Assembly: GCA_007922225.1 (NCBI GenBank)
Contig: ML679962.1
Location: 30,983,563-31,047,562 of the forward strand
Direction: 5' to 3'
Source of the DNA: Emydura subglobosa
Taxonomy: Eukaryota; Chordata; Testudines; Chelidae
DNA: 64,000 nucleotides
Every line of letters starts with the position of its first letter. Position 1 is the first letter of the stretch. The notes under the pieces were generated by a model that worked only from the letters and a program-made list of their open reading frames with translations, searched no databases and was not told where the DNA came from. Below are positions 25,561 to 38,428 of this stretch, piece by piece. The translations under genes and the position numbers were made by a program.

Positions 25561-28500
25561 TAAAATTTCATGATGATCTTTGTGTTTCCTTTTGAAAACA
25601 GATAGGCCTTAGCTGTGCTATTTTCCCCTCCCACATCCTTACCCCCCCAAAACACCCCTGCTAATGACAGTCCCAGCAACAGGACAGTAGCTTAACAAAG
25701 CAAGAAAAGGCCACAATAAGAGGTCTTCAGACGGGTGGCGTCATATGTTCCTCATTTAGAAATATCTCAAGAACATTACTTCTCACAGTATTTACAAATG
25801 AAAAACACATGGCTGTAACCCATAATACTGCAAGAAATACTGCTCTTCTGGTTTGTTTTTTGCCTCAGACTTTTGAAATATGAACCAAGTGAGGGGATTT
25901 CAGCTTAATGCTTGATTCAGTCCATTATTCTTAAGCCCCCAAAGTTTTGAAGGAAGAGTGAAGCTTACATTTGAAAAGGCAATGTGCCCACAAATACAGT
26001 AATGTACTGTATTTGGCAACCAAAGCACAATGTATTTTAAAAGGGAGTTAGTTAACTAAAGGCTTTTTCCTTCCATTCAATTAAAAAAAAAAACATATTA
26101 AACTGGCTTTGGATGCCCATAAAAAGTTTTATAAGTCGTAGATAAAGCCTCTTGCGTTCGCCATTTGGGTTGAATCAATATGGTTATCTACCTGTCAATT
26201 TTTCTTGCTCTTTAATGCAGAAAGAGAGCAGCTTTTTTTATAGCTAGCTTAGAAAGTACTAAGCTAATCAATACATCAAGCGATAACAGGATGATTTGAA
26301 ATACATATAACAAAAGCCTATCATTTTGCGGTATAGTGAACCCGTCAAAATATTTTCCTAGAAGTCATGTGAAAACAGAAGTTCTCCATCTTTCCTGACT
26401 AAGTGGGTGGTGACAGTGGTGTTGTGGGTCTTTCGGATGTGTTCGTAGCATCGTGTTTTGGGGAGAAATTCAGTATATGACCGTTTCTTAGTTTGGAGGA
26501 ATATGTGGGCAGCTATGCAGAGATTCTTGTGAACACTGAAAAAAAATTCTTAATTATCCCAGATTTACTTGGCCTTATTGGAAACCCACGCACTGTTAAT
26601 ACTGTGCATCTGATTTTTCAGAAAGCTTATTTGGAAATTGCTCGGATGTTCCCACACACCCGAAAACCCCTTGATTTAGTCAGTGTACTCAGCAATTTGT
26701 GTTCAAGCCCAAACTGAAATGTACAAGCTTACTTTCAGCTACCTCATGCTGAGTTAGTCAATTTGAAATCATTTGTAAGCATCTGACTCCTAAAGGTTTA
26801 AATATGCATAGGTGTATCAAGTTCCTGGATTTTATCACAGCAGAGAGAGGATCAGCTGTTATAGTGATTTCTAACCCCTACATTTTCAAAGAAATGCATA
26901 GGATTTAGTTCCCATTGAGAGTTAAGTTGCAATCACACACCATCATACCACTTAAATAGGTGGAATTCTGCATACAGTACAAAAGCTCTCTGAGTATCAG
27001 GCTTGCCACTATTTATCAAGTGTTATATGCAAGCTCAAAATTACTATATACATATAAGTATTGAAGAAAGAGACCAATACAAAGAATGAGGGGGGGAAAA
27101 AAGATGTGACTGAAACCTGTTTTAACTCCAGCGGTATTGCTAACTCGATGTCACAAGTCTCGCAATATTTGGTGTTTTTCTGAAAGCCCCAGCACCTGGA
27201 GTCACGTGACCAAATTTTGATCAATCTCTTCCATTAAAAATAATAAATTTCTAGCCCTCACGGTTGCAGAATAAAGCTTGAAAATAATGAATCCTACGGA
27301 CTTTGAAGATAAATAAGAAGAACTCCAAATTTGTTTTATTTTTAAAATTGTGATTTTTGAAGCCAACCTAATCAGTATTTGGAGCTTTACTCGTGCCTTC
27401 TGAATGCTTGTGGTTGGCAAGACTGATATTAGTTGTGTTAGGATTTGAATTAATCATATTGGTGTTCTAAGAATCTTGTTCTTGACAATCAGAAAATATT
27501 AACTACAGTGAAGTGATGTAAAATATTTTATCTATTTCACACCCAAGAGGAAAAGAAAAGGACTGAAGGATCCAGCAATCACAAAATATCCCCAAAGGAT
27601 ATGGGAGACACACAGTGTGCCTGATTCTTCCCTTAGCAATGACTGAACAAATGTTTGTTAACTGTAACAGAGTTGAGGGCCACATGTGCCCAATCAAGTG
27701 ACTCAAGGCATACTATAAAATTGATCACTTCCTCAAGCATAACAAAATGCCTCCAGTGCAATAAACATCCTATAAAGCCATGATAAATAGGATCATATTT
27801 TCACAATGGCCTCAACCCATCCTTTAAATCTGCATGCCCAAGTATTCGGCCACTCATTTTTGCATATTAAAGTTTTGGCAGAACCAAAATCTCTGATATG
27901 CATATACAGATTTGCATGGCCTAATCTTGCAGAGGTCTATTTGCATGATTTGCATCATAAATATAACTCCAAGTTTTGAGGTGTGCAAAAACTTGAGTAC
28001 CCAAAAACTTGTTTATGCCCTCTTGATGGGTGGATTTACAGGCTGGGCTAGGACAAGTTTGAAAAATTGACTCTGAGCATCTAAGGGAACCTACAGAGCC
28101 AATGATAATAAGCTCCTGAAAAGGCAACTTTCCTACCTGTGGTTTGAAGGGGATCAGCACCGTCACCACCACCTGCAATGTTATTAGCATGGGACCTTGT
28201 GGGGCAGAAGTGCAATTGTTTCAAGCAGATCACAACTGATTAGCACTCCCAAAAGATCATAAGCCTACACATCAATTGTATAAAGATTACAACAAAGCCC
28301 CTCTCTGCAGTCATTCTGAAAAAGGTTATGGGTTTCATAGGTGGGCACTGTCAGTTCTGATTAAGCTTAAACTAAACCAGTTATCTATAACTTTGGATTG
28401 GAAAGCGAGTTTTATTGCCAAATGTAGGGTAAATTACATTCAAGATGCACATCAGTGAAAGAACACAGAGGGCCGAAGCCTGCAGTCCTTGCACAGGTGA

Positions 28501-28874
28501 AATGACCTTATATGAAGTGGAGTTTTGCCTGTGCAAAGACCATTGGTTTTGGCCCATGTTGTACATTCTAAATAGCAACAGGAAGTCATTCAGCATAGCC
28601 TCACGTTTTCTCTCCCCCTGCAATTCATTGTTCACTTTCATAACACATGGACTGGTTTAAGATTATTATCTGTAGTCACAGCTGAAGTGACTTGAGATTA
28701 CTATTTACCTCATAATAAATGACGCTAATTATACACACAGACTGTTTGCAATACAGGATATAAACCAAAGCAGCTATAGCCACAAATTCACCACATAACT
28801 TTTTCATCTGGGCAACTACCAGCCTTTCCATTAATAACAACAACTGTTCACATCAGCTGTATCTAAAACTATAT

Positions 28875-28942
28875 CAAACCCTGCCTCCATTGAAATCAAT
28901 GGCAAAACTCCCACTGACATGAAGAGGGCCAGGATTTCACCC
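28875..28942. repeat. Short palindromic unit
   Basis: aaaccctgcctccattgaaa, tcaatggcaaaactcccact and gagggccaggatttcaccc match the family layout, with decay. Confidence 0.45.
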
Positions 28943-30472
28943 TCCTGTGCTGAATGTGGAGGAAAAGCGGATACAGGGTGTAAACCTAATGTTCCACTAC
29001 AGAGATATACTCCATATAATGCTGCACTTCAAAGTACATTTATTGACTCGTTATTTTAATAGAGAACAAAAGTGAAGAAACCATCATTTCTTTCATATGC
29101 AATTATTTACTTGCCAAACAGTACTAGTGACAAATCACAACAGAGTATGAAGCCATCATACATCTACATCAGCAGATTTCTAACCTAAGGTAAAAATAAA
29201 CAGAAACATCTGTAAAGTAATCTTGTACAAAGCTACGTTTATTAACAAATACATTTTCTAATAAAACGCCATCTGCAAGCAACCCTCAGCTTCCACTTGA
29301 TATAAATAGGCCTTTTACTGTTTTCAGATGCAGTTCCCAGAAAAATTATTCCAAACTCTACTGCAAAACACATCAGTCTTTGTTACTGCCTGGAATGTTA
29401 ATAAATAACATCAAGTTTTTAAATAGTCAAACAAATTATTGGCTCAAAACAATTATTCCAACAGAAAAAGCTGACCTTTTGCAATAAAGTGGCTTAAGAA
29501 TGCATCATTTCTTATTTCTGGAATAAAAATATTAACAAGCAGAGAAGAAATCTTGAGGAAAACAGAAATCTATGAAAAACCCATATTGTAACTCTGCTCA
29601 TACATGTACAATAAACCTACCTTGCAATGGTTACTGCTTTAGAACAACTCTGAATAAGAAATGTATTTCATTAGTACAAATGCTTCAGTTGGTACCCTTG
29701 CAATAAAGCTGTGCTCGAAGTGTCCAGGACAGAAATAAGAGCTAAGTATAACTTTAATCACAGGATTGTTGTAACCGACAAACAACACAAAACTCAACAA
29801 ATTTAAGCTCTTGGTGCCAGGAATTGGCACTGAATCCCAGTGCTAAGTGCTATTGAAAAATGCATGAAGATTTAACGGGATACATTTTTAAAAGTGTTTC
29901 TCACAGTTTAAGCCACATTAATTCCATTAAAGTCAATGGGAATTGAGCAACAAACTCTGAAAATGTACCCCTTATTGTTAGCAGTTCTGTACCACTGGCA
30001 TTAAAAGGGTCAAGGTATTTCCAAGTTTATTTTAGATTTCCCCCCTCCTTTGGCAGAGTTAACAACAGCATTCTTTAAATCAGATTAATATATCGTAATT
30101 CATCTGCGTTGTTTACAATTTTGCAGATTTATTTAGGAATTAGAGTTCTGTGGCCAGAATCTCTGCTAATGTAAGTGGATTTACACCAGCCAAGAATCTG
30201 GCCCTTTAATGTTAGTGGGACACAACCAAAGTTAGCATTCCATGCTATGATTTTAAAACTTCATTTATCATTACTTATTAGGGCTGTCACAACAATCCTT
30301 ACCAAAAGAAAATATAATCATGCATATCCTAGGAAAGGGGTGTCCTTTTAGATCACCGTTTTAGGAACTGGAACTTCATATTTAAAGAAATAGACATACA
30401 CGATGTTAAATTCTCATCAGGTGAGACCTGTTAAGATGTCGGGGGAAAAAATGGACTAAGAAAATGACTTAC

Positions 30473-31363
30473 TTCACTAGTTTGAGGGATGGTAAGCTTT
30501 GGTAGTTTATTCTTAGAACTGGGTGCATTAGCTTTTCCTTCCAACAGTGTTCCAAATGATTGATTTCCATATCCACTCTCAATTTCTATTAGAGGTTTCA
30601 GTTCAGGTGAGTCATTAGGTACTTGGTCCTGACCATCCATAGGCCTTACATAAGCTGTAGGCTTTTGCTGGACCATGCTAGTTTTACAGTGCAGTACTGG
30701 TGGGAAACTCTGGGTTGAGAGACCATTGGTTGCAGATAATAAAGACGTAGAAGGAAGTGGAGATCCAGGACCGTGCCCTACAAACTCAAGTTCTACAGGT
30801 GACTTTGAATGACTGTTTTCTTTATAAGAATGTTCTCCAGTTGTTGATTTGGAATGATTGTGTCTCCGTGAATGTGAAGATGATGCAGCAGGGTTTGCTT
30901 CCTCAGCTCCTCCACTTTTATGTTGCTCACTCTGACAATTGTAGAGGTCTTCGTACCTGCCTGGAGGCTGGTCATGTGAAGAGCTATGCTTTGTCCTACT
31001 CTGTTGACTACTAGACTGGCTTGGCTGTGCACCGTTAGAGTTGTGACCACCACGTGACCAGTCCGTCCTGGATTTCCTGCTGCTCTGATGACTGTGTAGC
31101 AAGGTAGAATTCGATGACAGTGAAGAAGGGGGGGGCATTGATGTTGATGAATGACCACTGATCTGGTGAGACGGGATCATCCTGTTTCTCTGTTCTGGAA
31201 AAAAGTTCTGTTCATTTTTGTCAATGGGAGTCTGTGGGACAGAATTCTTTGGGATTCCAACAAGGTGGCTCTGGTTGGAATGGTTGGTTAACAAGTCCTT
31301 CATTTCATCATAGTTTCCCAATGTATTCTGGACACGGTTAGCAAGGGCATCACCTTTATTTGT
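30473..31363 (-). CDS. AFF2: AFF2 exon 3 (large N-terminal coding exon)
   Basis: Exon of 891 bp (297 codons, phase 0 at both ends) read leftwards. The acceptor is attttag before ACAAATAAAGG and the donor is GAA|GTAAGT, a perfect consensus. It opens with [20 protein letters not shown], continues with [11 protein letters not shown] and [12 protein letters not shown], and near its end has [16 protein letters not shown] and [12 protein letters not shown]. These are signatures of the AF4/FMR2 family, and the nearest match I recall is AFF2/FMR2 rather than AFF1, AFF3 or AFF4. The family acts in the nucleus as scaffolds of super-elongation-type complexes with P-TEFb; AFF2 is also linked to RNA binding and nuclear speckles. 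The centre is low complexity: Ser/His-rich, with a [13 protein letters not shown] stretch, and presumably disordered. The open frame runs a further 14 codons beyond the donor, which is intron read-through. The family and splice sites are very secure; the paralogue is secure. Confidence 0.95.
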
Positions 31364-32725
31364 CTAAAATATTAAAAAGACATAGGGAAAAGAGTGAGTA
31401 AATTCCTGATTGTGAAGTTACCGCTTGGAATGGTTGTCTTAGAAGATGATGGCAAATGTTAGCTATTTAATGGTGTCATGCTGACATTTCATTTAATTTC
31501 AATTATATTTTGCATATGTTATGTAAGAAAAACCCATCAATAACTGTGTTCAAAGAACCTCTTGAAACAGGCTTGCATGAGTAACATTCGTATACTGTTT
31601 CCTTTTTTCTTAAATATGCTCTCAAAGAAATGTTTAAATTACATCAGTTACGGATATTATGAGCAAAATAGTCTGTTTTTATGTCAGATAAATTGGGCTT
31701 GTACATTTTATATTCTGCAAAATGTGAATGTACAGTTACTGGTTATTAAGCATTTCAATTAAAATCAAACATTTTATTTAAATATGTTATTGCTATAAAC
31801 CAGATTAAAATTATAATAAATATAATGGGCTAAATTCATCCCATGTGTAACTTCAATGACTGCCTTATACAGGGCTTAGTTTGGCCAAATATACCTAATA
31901 TCTGAGATCCAGAAAACATACCGCTTCCAACTGGTGAATCAACTGCTACTAAAAGAGTGTTCCAAAGATGTTGTATTAAAGTAGTATATGATTTCTATAT
32001 TCTGAAGCACCAGGATGCCTCTGTTGGCTAAAGATGTGGTTTGTTTGTGAATCGGTCACTCAAACTGCTTTTCTTCAAATCGTAGTAATTATTAAGTAAG
32101 TTCTGATTCATCTATGTTTTGCTACTATTTTTCCTTTTGAAGTGTTTTTAACTCTGCTACATATAGGAGACTGGGTAAACAAGCTCAAAGACTATAACTA
32201 ATATGCAACCAATTTCCTTTTCCTTTTTGTTTTAAAAAAAGTCATCCAACATAGAACCAACAAAAACAGTCCTCTTATGTTCCACTGAAATGACCAGCAC
32301 TGCATTAAAACAGCCTATTCCCTACATGTTCATTACTTTATAAGACTCAAGAGGTAAGAAACAGTGCTTTCAAAACTACTTCCTATCCAAGCAGATGGTA
32401 AACTTCTACAATCTGGAAGCAGAGTTTGAAGCTACAGTACAGGTAAAGTAGGGTCTTGACACTTGATACTTCATTTCTTGGTGCATGCTCATACTTCAAG
32501 TAAAGTCACCCTTTCCTCCCAAATGTTGAGCAAAAGAAAGAACGAAGACAGAAAATTCATGCATGGATTCCTCTTGGAATATCTGCTTAGATTTCCAATG
32601 CTGAACTAGTCTATAGATGAGAGAAATATTGAAAAAAGATTCTTTTTCTTGCTACTTCTCATGCAGTATAAAACATTAGGGAAAAAAAAAGATAACTGCT
32701 GATTTTCTTTTGCTCACTCTCAGGG

Positions 32726-32745
32726 ATGGTAATGTACATTACCAT
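32726..32745. repeat. 20-bp perfect palindrome
   Basis: atggtaatgtacattaccat equals its own reverse complement and lies in intron 2. No known factor site is claimed. Confidence 0.9.
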
Positions 32746-33646
32746 TGCACTGAGGCACCGATTTAAAAGTTAACTGTTGAGTGTTGGTCTCCTCTATAAA
32801 AGGTGCAACTAACCGACATGGTTAATAGTTACAGTTGTGCAGGACCAGGAATCACTTTTATTCACCCGAAGTCCCTAGATTAGGCATTTTAGTGGCAAAA
32901 ATTATGTTCGAACTAAGCCAAGAATAACCTCTTTGTATATGAGCAGTTTCCTTCAACTGAGTTGCACCATGTGCCATTTGAGCCGTAGCCAAAACCAGAG
33001 TCTCTGTTCAACCCCCAAATTTAAAACAAGGAGATTCCATTGTGCTTAAGGGCACAGCAGGAATTATGATGAAAGCCTTAAACACTTATATACTTGTTCT
33101 GTTTCCTCCTTCCCCACCAAACTTTTTAACTCTTTGAGACACAGCACACGTGATGGCTCAGGATCTAGAAAGTTCAGAACCACTCTCTTTCATTTGCGTT
33201 TTGGTCACATTTTCAATTTATGCTTAACTTACTGTCTCTAAAGTAAAGGAGAAAAGTAAAAAGAGTTCCAGGAATACATTATTGCACTGTAACATTTTAA
33301 TATCACAGCAGCACATAAAAGAGCTTCTTCTCTAAGCCTTCATGGAGAAACTCAATATTTTAATTTTAATACATGGATTTTCAATCATTTTTACTGTTGG
33401 AGATATCTGACTTTCTCAGTTTTTTAAAAATATCTCACCTAATGCTAAATGTCATTTCACTTAACACTAGCTCTCTGTTTTATGCAAAATGTTCATATCC
33501 TTTGGGACGAAAAGCACTTTATAAATGAAAGGTATTATTATTTGTAGTCATTTTCTGGGAGTATTAATGAAAAAAACAAACAACCTTTTCTGAAAAGCAT
33601 GGAGATCATTAATTTAAACATCCTTAGCCTATTTTAAAACTCTCTC

Positions 33647-33720
33647 TGGCCCTGATTCAATGCTTATGGAAATCAGTGGAAAGATTATCAGTGGCTTCAA
33701 TGGGTTTTGGATCAGGGCTC
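33647..33720. repeat. Short palindromic unit (gatccaaag family)
   Basis: ggccctgattcaatgctta on the left and caatgggttttggatcaggg on the right are inverted copies around aatcagtgg/ccactgat-type centres. Confidence 0.6.
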
Positions 33721-34998
33721 TCAAAGCATAAATCATCTGCCAGTAAAAAGGTCCACTGTAGCTTGAAATACAGTTACACACAAATAGAAAATACACACGC
33801 AAGGCCACATTTTCCTCATTGTGTGACCTCACTGAAGTCAAGATGGGGCATTGTGTGTAATTCATGGCAGAAACTGGAACTGAATCTTGACGTAGATCAG
33901 TAATATTTTTATTTTCTTGCTCAACAGATTTCGTATTCTTATTGAAAAGTTTTGTGACAAGCACTACAAAAATGAAGTTAACTATTGCTGGCCATTATAT
34001 GTTACCTTCAGGTTGGGGACAGTTTTTACCATCCTCTTCTGGATAATCTGCTAATTTCTTAAAGGAAACTTCTGTACTTTATTTTCTGAACAATAAGTAG
34101 AACTGCAGTTTTTGCCACCATTAAAGAAACGTATCTTCTGAGTATCCCAAGACATAAATTACATATATGGTTTGTGACTCAAGACTAGCAGCACTCCCCC
34201 TCTTTCTAGCCTCTCAGTTTAGGAGATGCACACCTTTCTATATCTGGCTCTGCTGCATTAAAAAAAAATTTGTAATAGAATCCCATTGAAAGGCTAATTT
34301 GCTCACTAGCTATTACATTATGGTTCCACAAAGAACAGAACTAATGCACCCAAACTTATAGGCCCAATTAATATGGTTTTTGTGCCAATTTCTGTGAAAA
34401 CTTGAAGTTTCATAATTCATTCATTTTCACATGCCTGACAGCATGACTCTATGGACTAGCAGATTAGATATTTTATGCTGTGCTTGAATATAGTGAAGGG
34501 GTTATACCTAAAAAGATTTAACATTCTCCAAAGATTCACACAAGAGGGAATTCTTTCAATTGGGTCCTATTTCGCCAGTTGAACTATTCCAAAGCAAATC
34601 CTTAAAAAAATACAGACCCCCTTCCTCAGACATTCATCTATGAAATGCTAATTAGATCCAAACCTATTTATTAATGCAAAACATCAAAGTGTATCACTAG
34701 AAAAATTGCAGCCTCTGCCAGGAAAATTCCTCCACTGCTGATTGAAGCATCTGCAGACATGAGACCTCAGGCTGTGATCTGGTCAGCTCTGACAAATTAA
34801 GCAGCATACCAGTGTTTGAAAAGAAGACCTCTAGAAAGCTCACATGATCGACAACTGGCAATAGGCAGCGCTCATACTTTATTGTTCATGCTACCCAAAA
34901 TTGTGGCACAATATTTCTGAAAGGGCTGTCTTCTGCATGAAACTCCGGCCCTTAAAAATAACATCTTTCTACACACTTACTAAACATTATAATCTATA

Positions 34999-35018
34999 AA
35001 CACACACACACACACACC
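34999..35018 (+). repeat. (CA)n microsatellite
   Basis: About ten CA units within intron 2. Confidence 0.9.
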
Positions 35019-35138
35019 TTGAGATGGACTTATGAAAAGTAGATAAGATAGACAGACATAATAAAGAGGCAGCTGAGTAGGCAGACACCCCACACATAAT
35101 ATAGTGGTATGCAAGTGATGGTGATATCCGTATAATTA

Positions 35139-35330
35139 GGGCTAGTCTACGCTAGAGAGTTTTGTCGATAAAAGCCAGCTTTTGTCGACAACTGGGGTAC
35201 ACACTACAGTCACATCCTGCCGACAAAACTGCCCTGTTTTTCGAAGAAAATAAAACCACCTCTACGAGAGGCGTAGCGCTTTTGTCAGCAGAGCTAAGGG
35301 AACACAGTGTCACTTAAAGCAGTGAAATTG
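35139..35330. mobile_element. Short inverted-repeat element, truncated
   Basis: The left end gggctagtctacgctagag is followed by repeated ttttgtcgac/gtcgacaaaa motifs and a tctacgagaggcgtagcgct block. These match the same general class as the element at 306-566. A matching right end is not visible, so it may be truncated near 35330. Confidence 0.5.
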
Positions 35331-36196
35331 ACAAGTAAGGGGGTGGGGGCTGGAGCCCAGCTCCCCAAGCTGCTAGGTTCCCGGGTCTGAGCTGGGTAAT
35401 GGGAGGCCACTAACTTTAAAGGAACCTGGCTTGGGCCTTAATAACACATTCCGATGGTCAACAACTTTGTCCTTTATTCCTCCTAATGTAAAAATCAAGA
35501 CAAGATGGATGGAGTTATATCCTTAATTTTCCTTGCTTTTGTGGATTTAAAACCGATTAAAACTAGTATTTTTGTGCATGATTTTTCACCAGTTTCTTTA
35601 CACCAATATCTATGCTTCCTAATACAGTACAATTTTAAAAAAATGTATTCAAGTGTCCCCCTTGTAAAACATGTGATTATAGATATTTTAAAAAGAAATA
35701 TATTTATTCTTTAAGGACTCTTATAGAAACACATATATTTTTTAATGCAGGTATTGTGTACTCAATTGTCCAATTCTGAGCAAGTGCCCATAAATTTCAT
35801 AATGTACAGAATACATTAGAAATGTAAAACATCAGATCTTTCTGAGGGTACAGTAGATATTAATAATGGTTTTGAAGTGTGTAAGTTTTCATACTCATGG
35901 ATGAAAATCTGCATTATTTTGTTAGCTTAATTTTGGGTAAATTCTCCACCCAATTTAATATTTCAAAGTTAACCAGGGGACAGGAAGATAAAAACACTTA
36001 AACCTTGACAATAGGGAGAATATATTTTCAGAATGGCAACTCAAAAAACACACTCATCACTGGAAAAGAAATCAGCATTTATCGGACCTCTCTGAGAGTA
36101 ACTATTATTTATATTAAACATACAGTACATCCTCAATGAAAAACTGTCCCCACAAATTCTGTTAGGTCAATAAGCATTTTCATAAATCTGCAATAT

Positions 36197-36227
36197 TTTA
36201 TTATTTATTATTATTATTATTATTATT
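36197..36227 (+). repeat. (TTA)n microsatellite
   Basis: ttatta repeats interrupted once by an extra t, preceded by related tttatt sequence. Confidence 0.9.
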
Positions 36228-36439
36228 GGAGTTATTTCTCCAAATTTGGAAATTATTTCAAACTTCCATCTATATATCATTGATTTTTCTTTAGGCTTCT
36301 ACCTATTTCATCCCATAAACTACAATATTGGGTCCTATTATCAATTTTTCAAGCGTAGCTTAAGTAGGTGGGAGCAGAAGGGCAGGACTAAACCTTTTCA
36401 AGATAAGTAATCATGACACTGACTCTCCAGATGAACTTG

Positions 36440-36530
36440 AGTATAGTGTTGATGGCCTCTGATTCACAACAGGTCAGACTAGATGAACTGATGGGTCCTT
36501 CTGGCCTTAAACGAAACTATGGAAACCTTT
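36440..36530 (+). mobile_element. CR1-like 3'-end fragment
   Basis: Short plus-strand piece containing 'caggtcagactagatgaact' followed by gatgggtccttctggcctta, a frequent CR1/LINE 3'-terminal pattern in sauropsids. The left limit is uncertain and no coding part survives. Confidence 0.6.
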
Positions 36531-36747
36531 TTGTTTTGCTTCATCACACCAAGTGCAGTGAAGGTGTCAAGCGTCTTCTTCAGCTAAGTGATACAACATG
36601 ACCACACACAAATAATTGAGGGGGAGAAAATGCCCGATCACATTGCTACATGTTGCAAAACAGTTTCTTCACATACTTGCATGTTCTTGGTAGATGAACA
36701 TGATAACACTTGGCTTTCCCTCTCACGTACAGAACATTTTGCATACA

Positions 36748-36832
36748 GGGGCCTAGATTCTACAAACATTTATGCACGTTTAACTGTAAGCACATGAATA
36801 GTAACAAATTAAGCACATGCGTAAGTGTTGGT
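36748..36832. repeat. Short repeat (tatgcacgt / taagcacat type)
   Basis: gggcctagattctacaaaca, tttatgcacgtttaactgta and taagcacatgcgtaagtgtt form imperfect inverted arms. It is related to the unit at 45869. Confidence 0.5.
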
Positions 36833-36997
36833 ATTATCAGAGTCATGTTTGTTATCTCTCATGAACATAGTCTGCACATACTGAGAGAGAGAATGCACCA
36901 GTTAGAAATGATCCACAAGGGTCATTTCGAACATTTAAAACACTTCCATTAAAACGAGTCACTGTGCATCCAACCCACCTTATAACGGAGTTGTGAT

Positions 36998-37017
36998 TTT
37001 TTTTTTTTTTTTTTTTA
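36998..37017 (+). repeat. Poly-T tract
   Basis: Run of about 20 T, on the AFF2 sense strand a poly-A. No retrocopy was recognised beside it. Confidence 0.9.
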
Positions 37018-38169
37018 AATATGGGATATTTGTTTCAGACCTTTGCAATCAGTGTCCCATTTCTGGAAGAGCTACTAGAGATCTACTTCATCTGCATTAA
37101 GCCAAAAATTATGAAATACAGAAGAAAAGATTAGCTAGTAGCTGCAAGCCCATCCAAATCAAAAGCACGTAGAAGCACTGTGTGGTATTGTCCCTTTTTA
37201 TTCCTACCGGGGTATATGTTTCAGTAGCAGATATAGCTGAATTCAGTTATTCATAGCAACCACAAAGGATTAGGTACTGCTACCCTTACTGACATTGCGT
37301 GGATCCATAGCTCTTGCAAACACCTGCATGCAAGCTTAACTCTGCTCCCATGTGTAGTCTCATTGAAACCAAGGGACCTATTCACATTCTTAGAATTAAG
37401 AACGTGCACTTGAGCTTGCAGGATTGGGGCCTTAATTTGCAAGGACTCTCACTGAAATCAAGGGGATTATGTGTGTAGTAAATGAGAACTCCGTATGAGA
37501 AAGGGGGTGGCACAACCTGGCCCAACACAAATATCACAGGGTACTTTGTCAGATTAGACTTTAACTAGTAAGATGTTGTTCAACTATTGGTTGAAACAGT
37601 CTCCCAACCTATAATTATGAACCACCACTTGATAACGATTTTGGTCTTTCCCCCTTACTGGTGATTTGCAAAGAGCACTCATCCTCCCTACAGCTGCTAA
37701 CAATGTAAAATGGAATGCTAAAGTGGTGGCCTTTCAATGGATGTCACTGATTGGAAAGAGAAAGTGACATGTACATTTACATTCTGATGAATCCTTCAGG
37801 GAATGCCGTGCTGAAAATCAAAGCAGCAGAAATAATCAAGGGGGACATCCCCTGGTGATGAAACTCTCAGGCAGCAAAGCTCTTTAGAGAGAATAAGTCT
37901 CATCATAATACCCTTGTTATGCTCCCCAAAGAATTCAAACAGACGTTCTCCCAGAACACTTCTTAGGACAATTATGCTTGCAAAGGGAGAGCTTATGGGC
38001 TCATTATTAATGGAAGATATTCTAGTTAGAACAATTCAGGTATATTTTCCCCTTTAAAAACATAAAGGGATTAAGTGTCAGTTTTGGACTTAGGAAAACC
38101 TATGTAAAGAGTCCTTTGGAGAGCTATAAATTACATATATACTTATTGAGGGAGGGTGCCAAGCATTCA

Positions 38170-38380
38170 GGAAGGGAATATGAATCCAGACTCCTTGGTT
38201 CAATTCCTGGTTTTGCCACCAAACTGCTGTATAACGTTGACCACGTTGCTTAACCTGACTGTGCTGCAATTTACTAATTTCAAAGGTCTGCCTCTCTAAA
38301 GAGTCAGACGATCAAGATCAACATAATACCTCTCTTCCTCAGAGGTGAGGAGAGGCTTAATTAATATTTGCAAAATGCAT
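38170..38380 (+). mobile_element. MIR-like SINE
   Basis: The sequence contains the tRNA-derived head with a box B-like ggttcaattcc (38198-38208) followed by tggttttgccacc, the CORE-like 'ttgcttaacctgactgtgct', and an end reading 'ataatacctctcttcctcag' then gaggagaggcttaattaata. This order matches MIR. It lies in intron 2, about 50 bp from the exon 2 donor and antisense to AFF2. Confidence 0.7.
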
Positions 38381-38428
38381 TCCGATGGAAGACTCTCTAG
38401 AAGTGTAAATGATCATATAGCCATTTAC

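Larger units (their letters stand above)
1..30472 (-). other. AFF2: AFF2 intron 3 (5' part only)
   Basis: This is the sequence downstream of the exon 3 donor to the left edge of the window. No exon 4 was recognised: I looked for a minus-strand segment encoding the expected short continuation and saw none, but a small exon could be missed by eye. Named repeats are listed separately. Stretches with nothing recognisable include about 580-2600, 3210-4420, 5960-8620, 9020-10400, 10600-14260, 15400-16300, 16450-17880, 18020-23780, 25020-25480, 25570-28870 and 28950-30470. Short open frames there overlap on both strands, lack family motifs and look random. Confidence 0.75.
31364..38428 (-). other. 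AFF2: AFF2 intron 2 (complete)
   Basis: This is the phase 0 intron of 7,065 bp between exons 2 and 3, GT at 38428-38427 and AG at 31365-31364 on the minus strand. Contents recognised: a MIR-like SINE next to the exon 2 donor, a CR1 tail (36440-36530), an inverted-repeat DNA element (35139-35330), palindromic units (33647-33720, 36748-36832), and CA, TTA and poly-T tracts. The remaining AT-rich stretches (about 31380-33600, 33730-34990, 35400-36180, 37030-38150) show no gene or repeat that I can name. Confidence 0.9.

Noticed and set aside
30757..31158. 85- and 121-codon frames inside AFF2 exon 3
   Set aside because: They are other-frame and opposite-strand shadows of the conserved exon.
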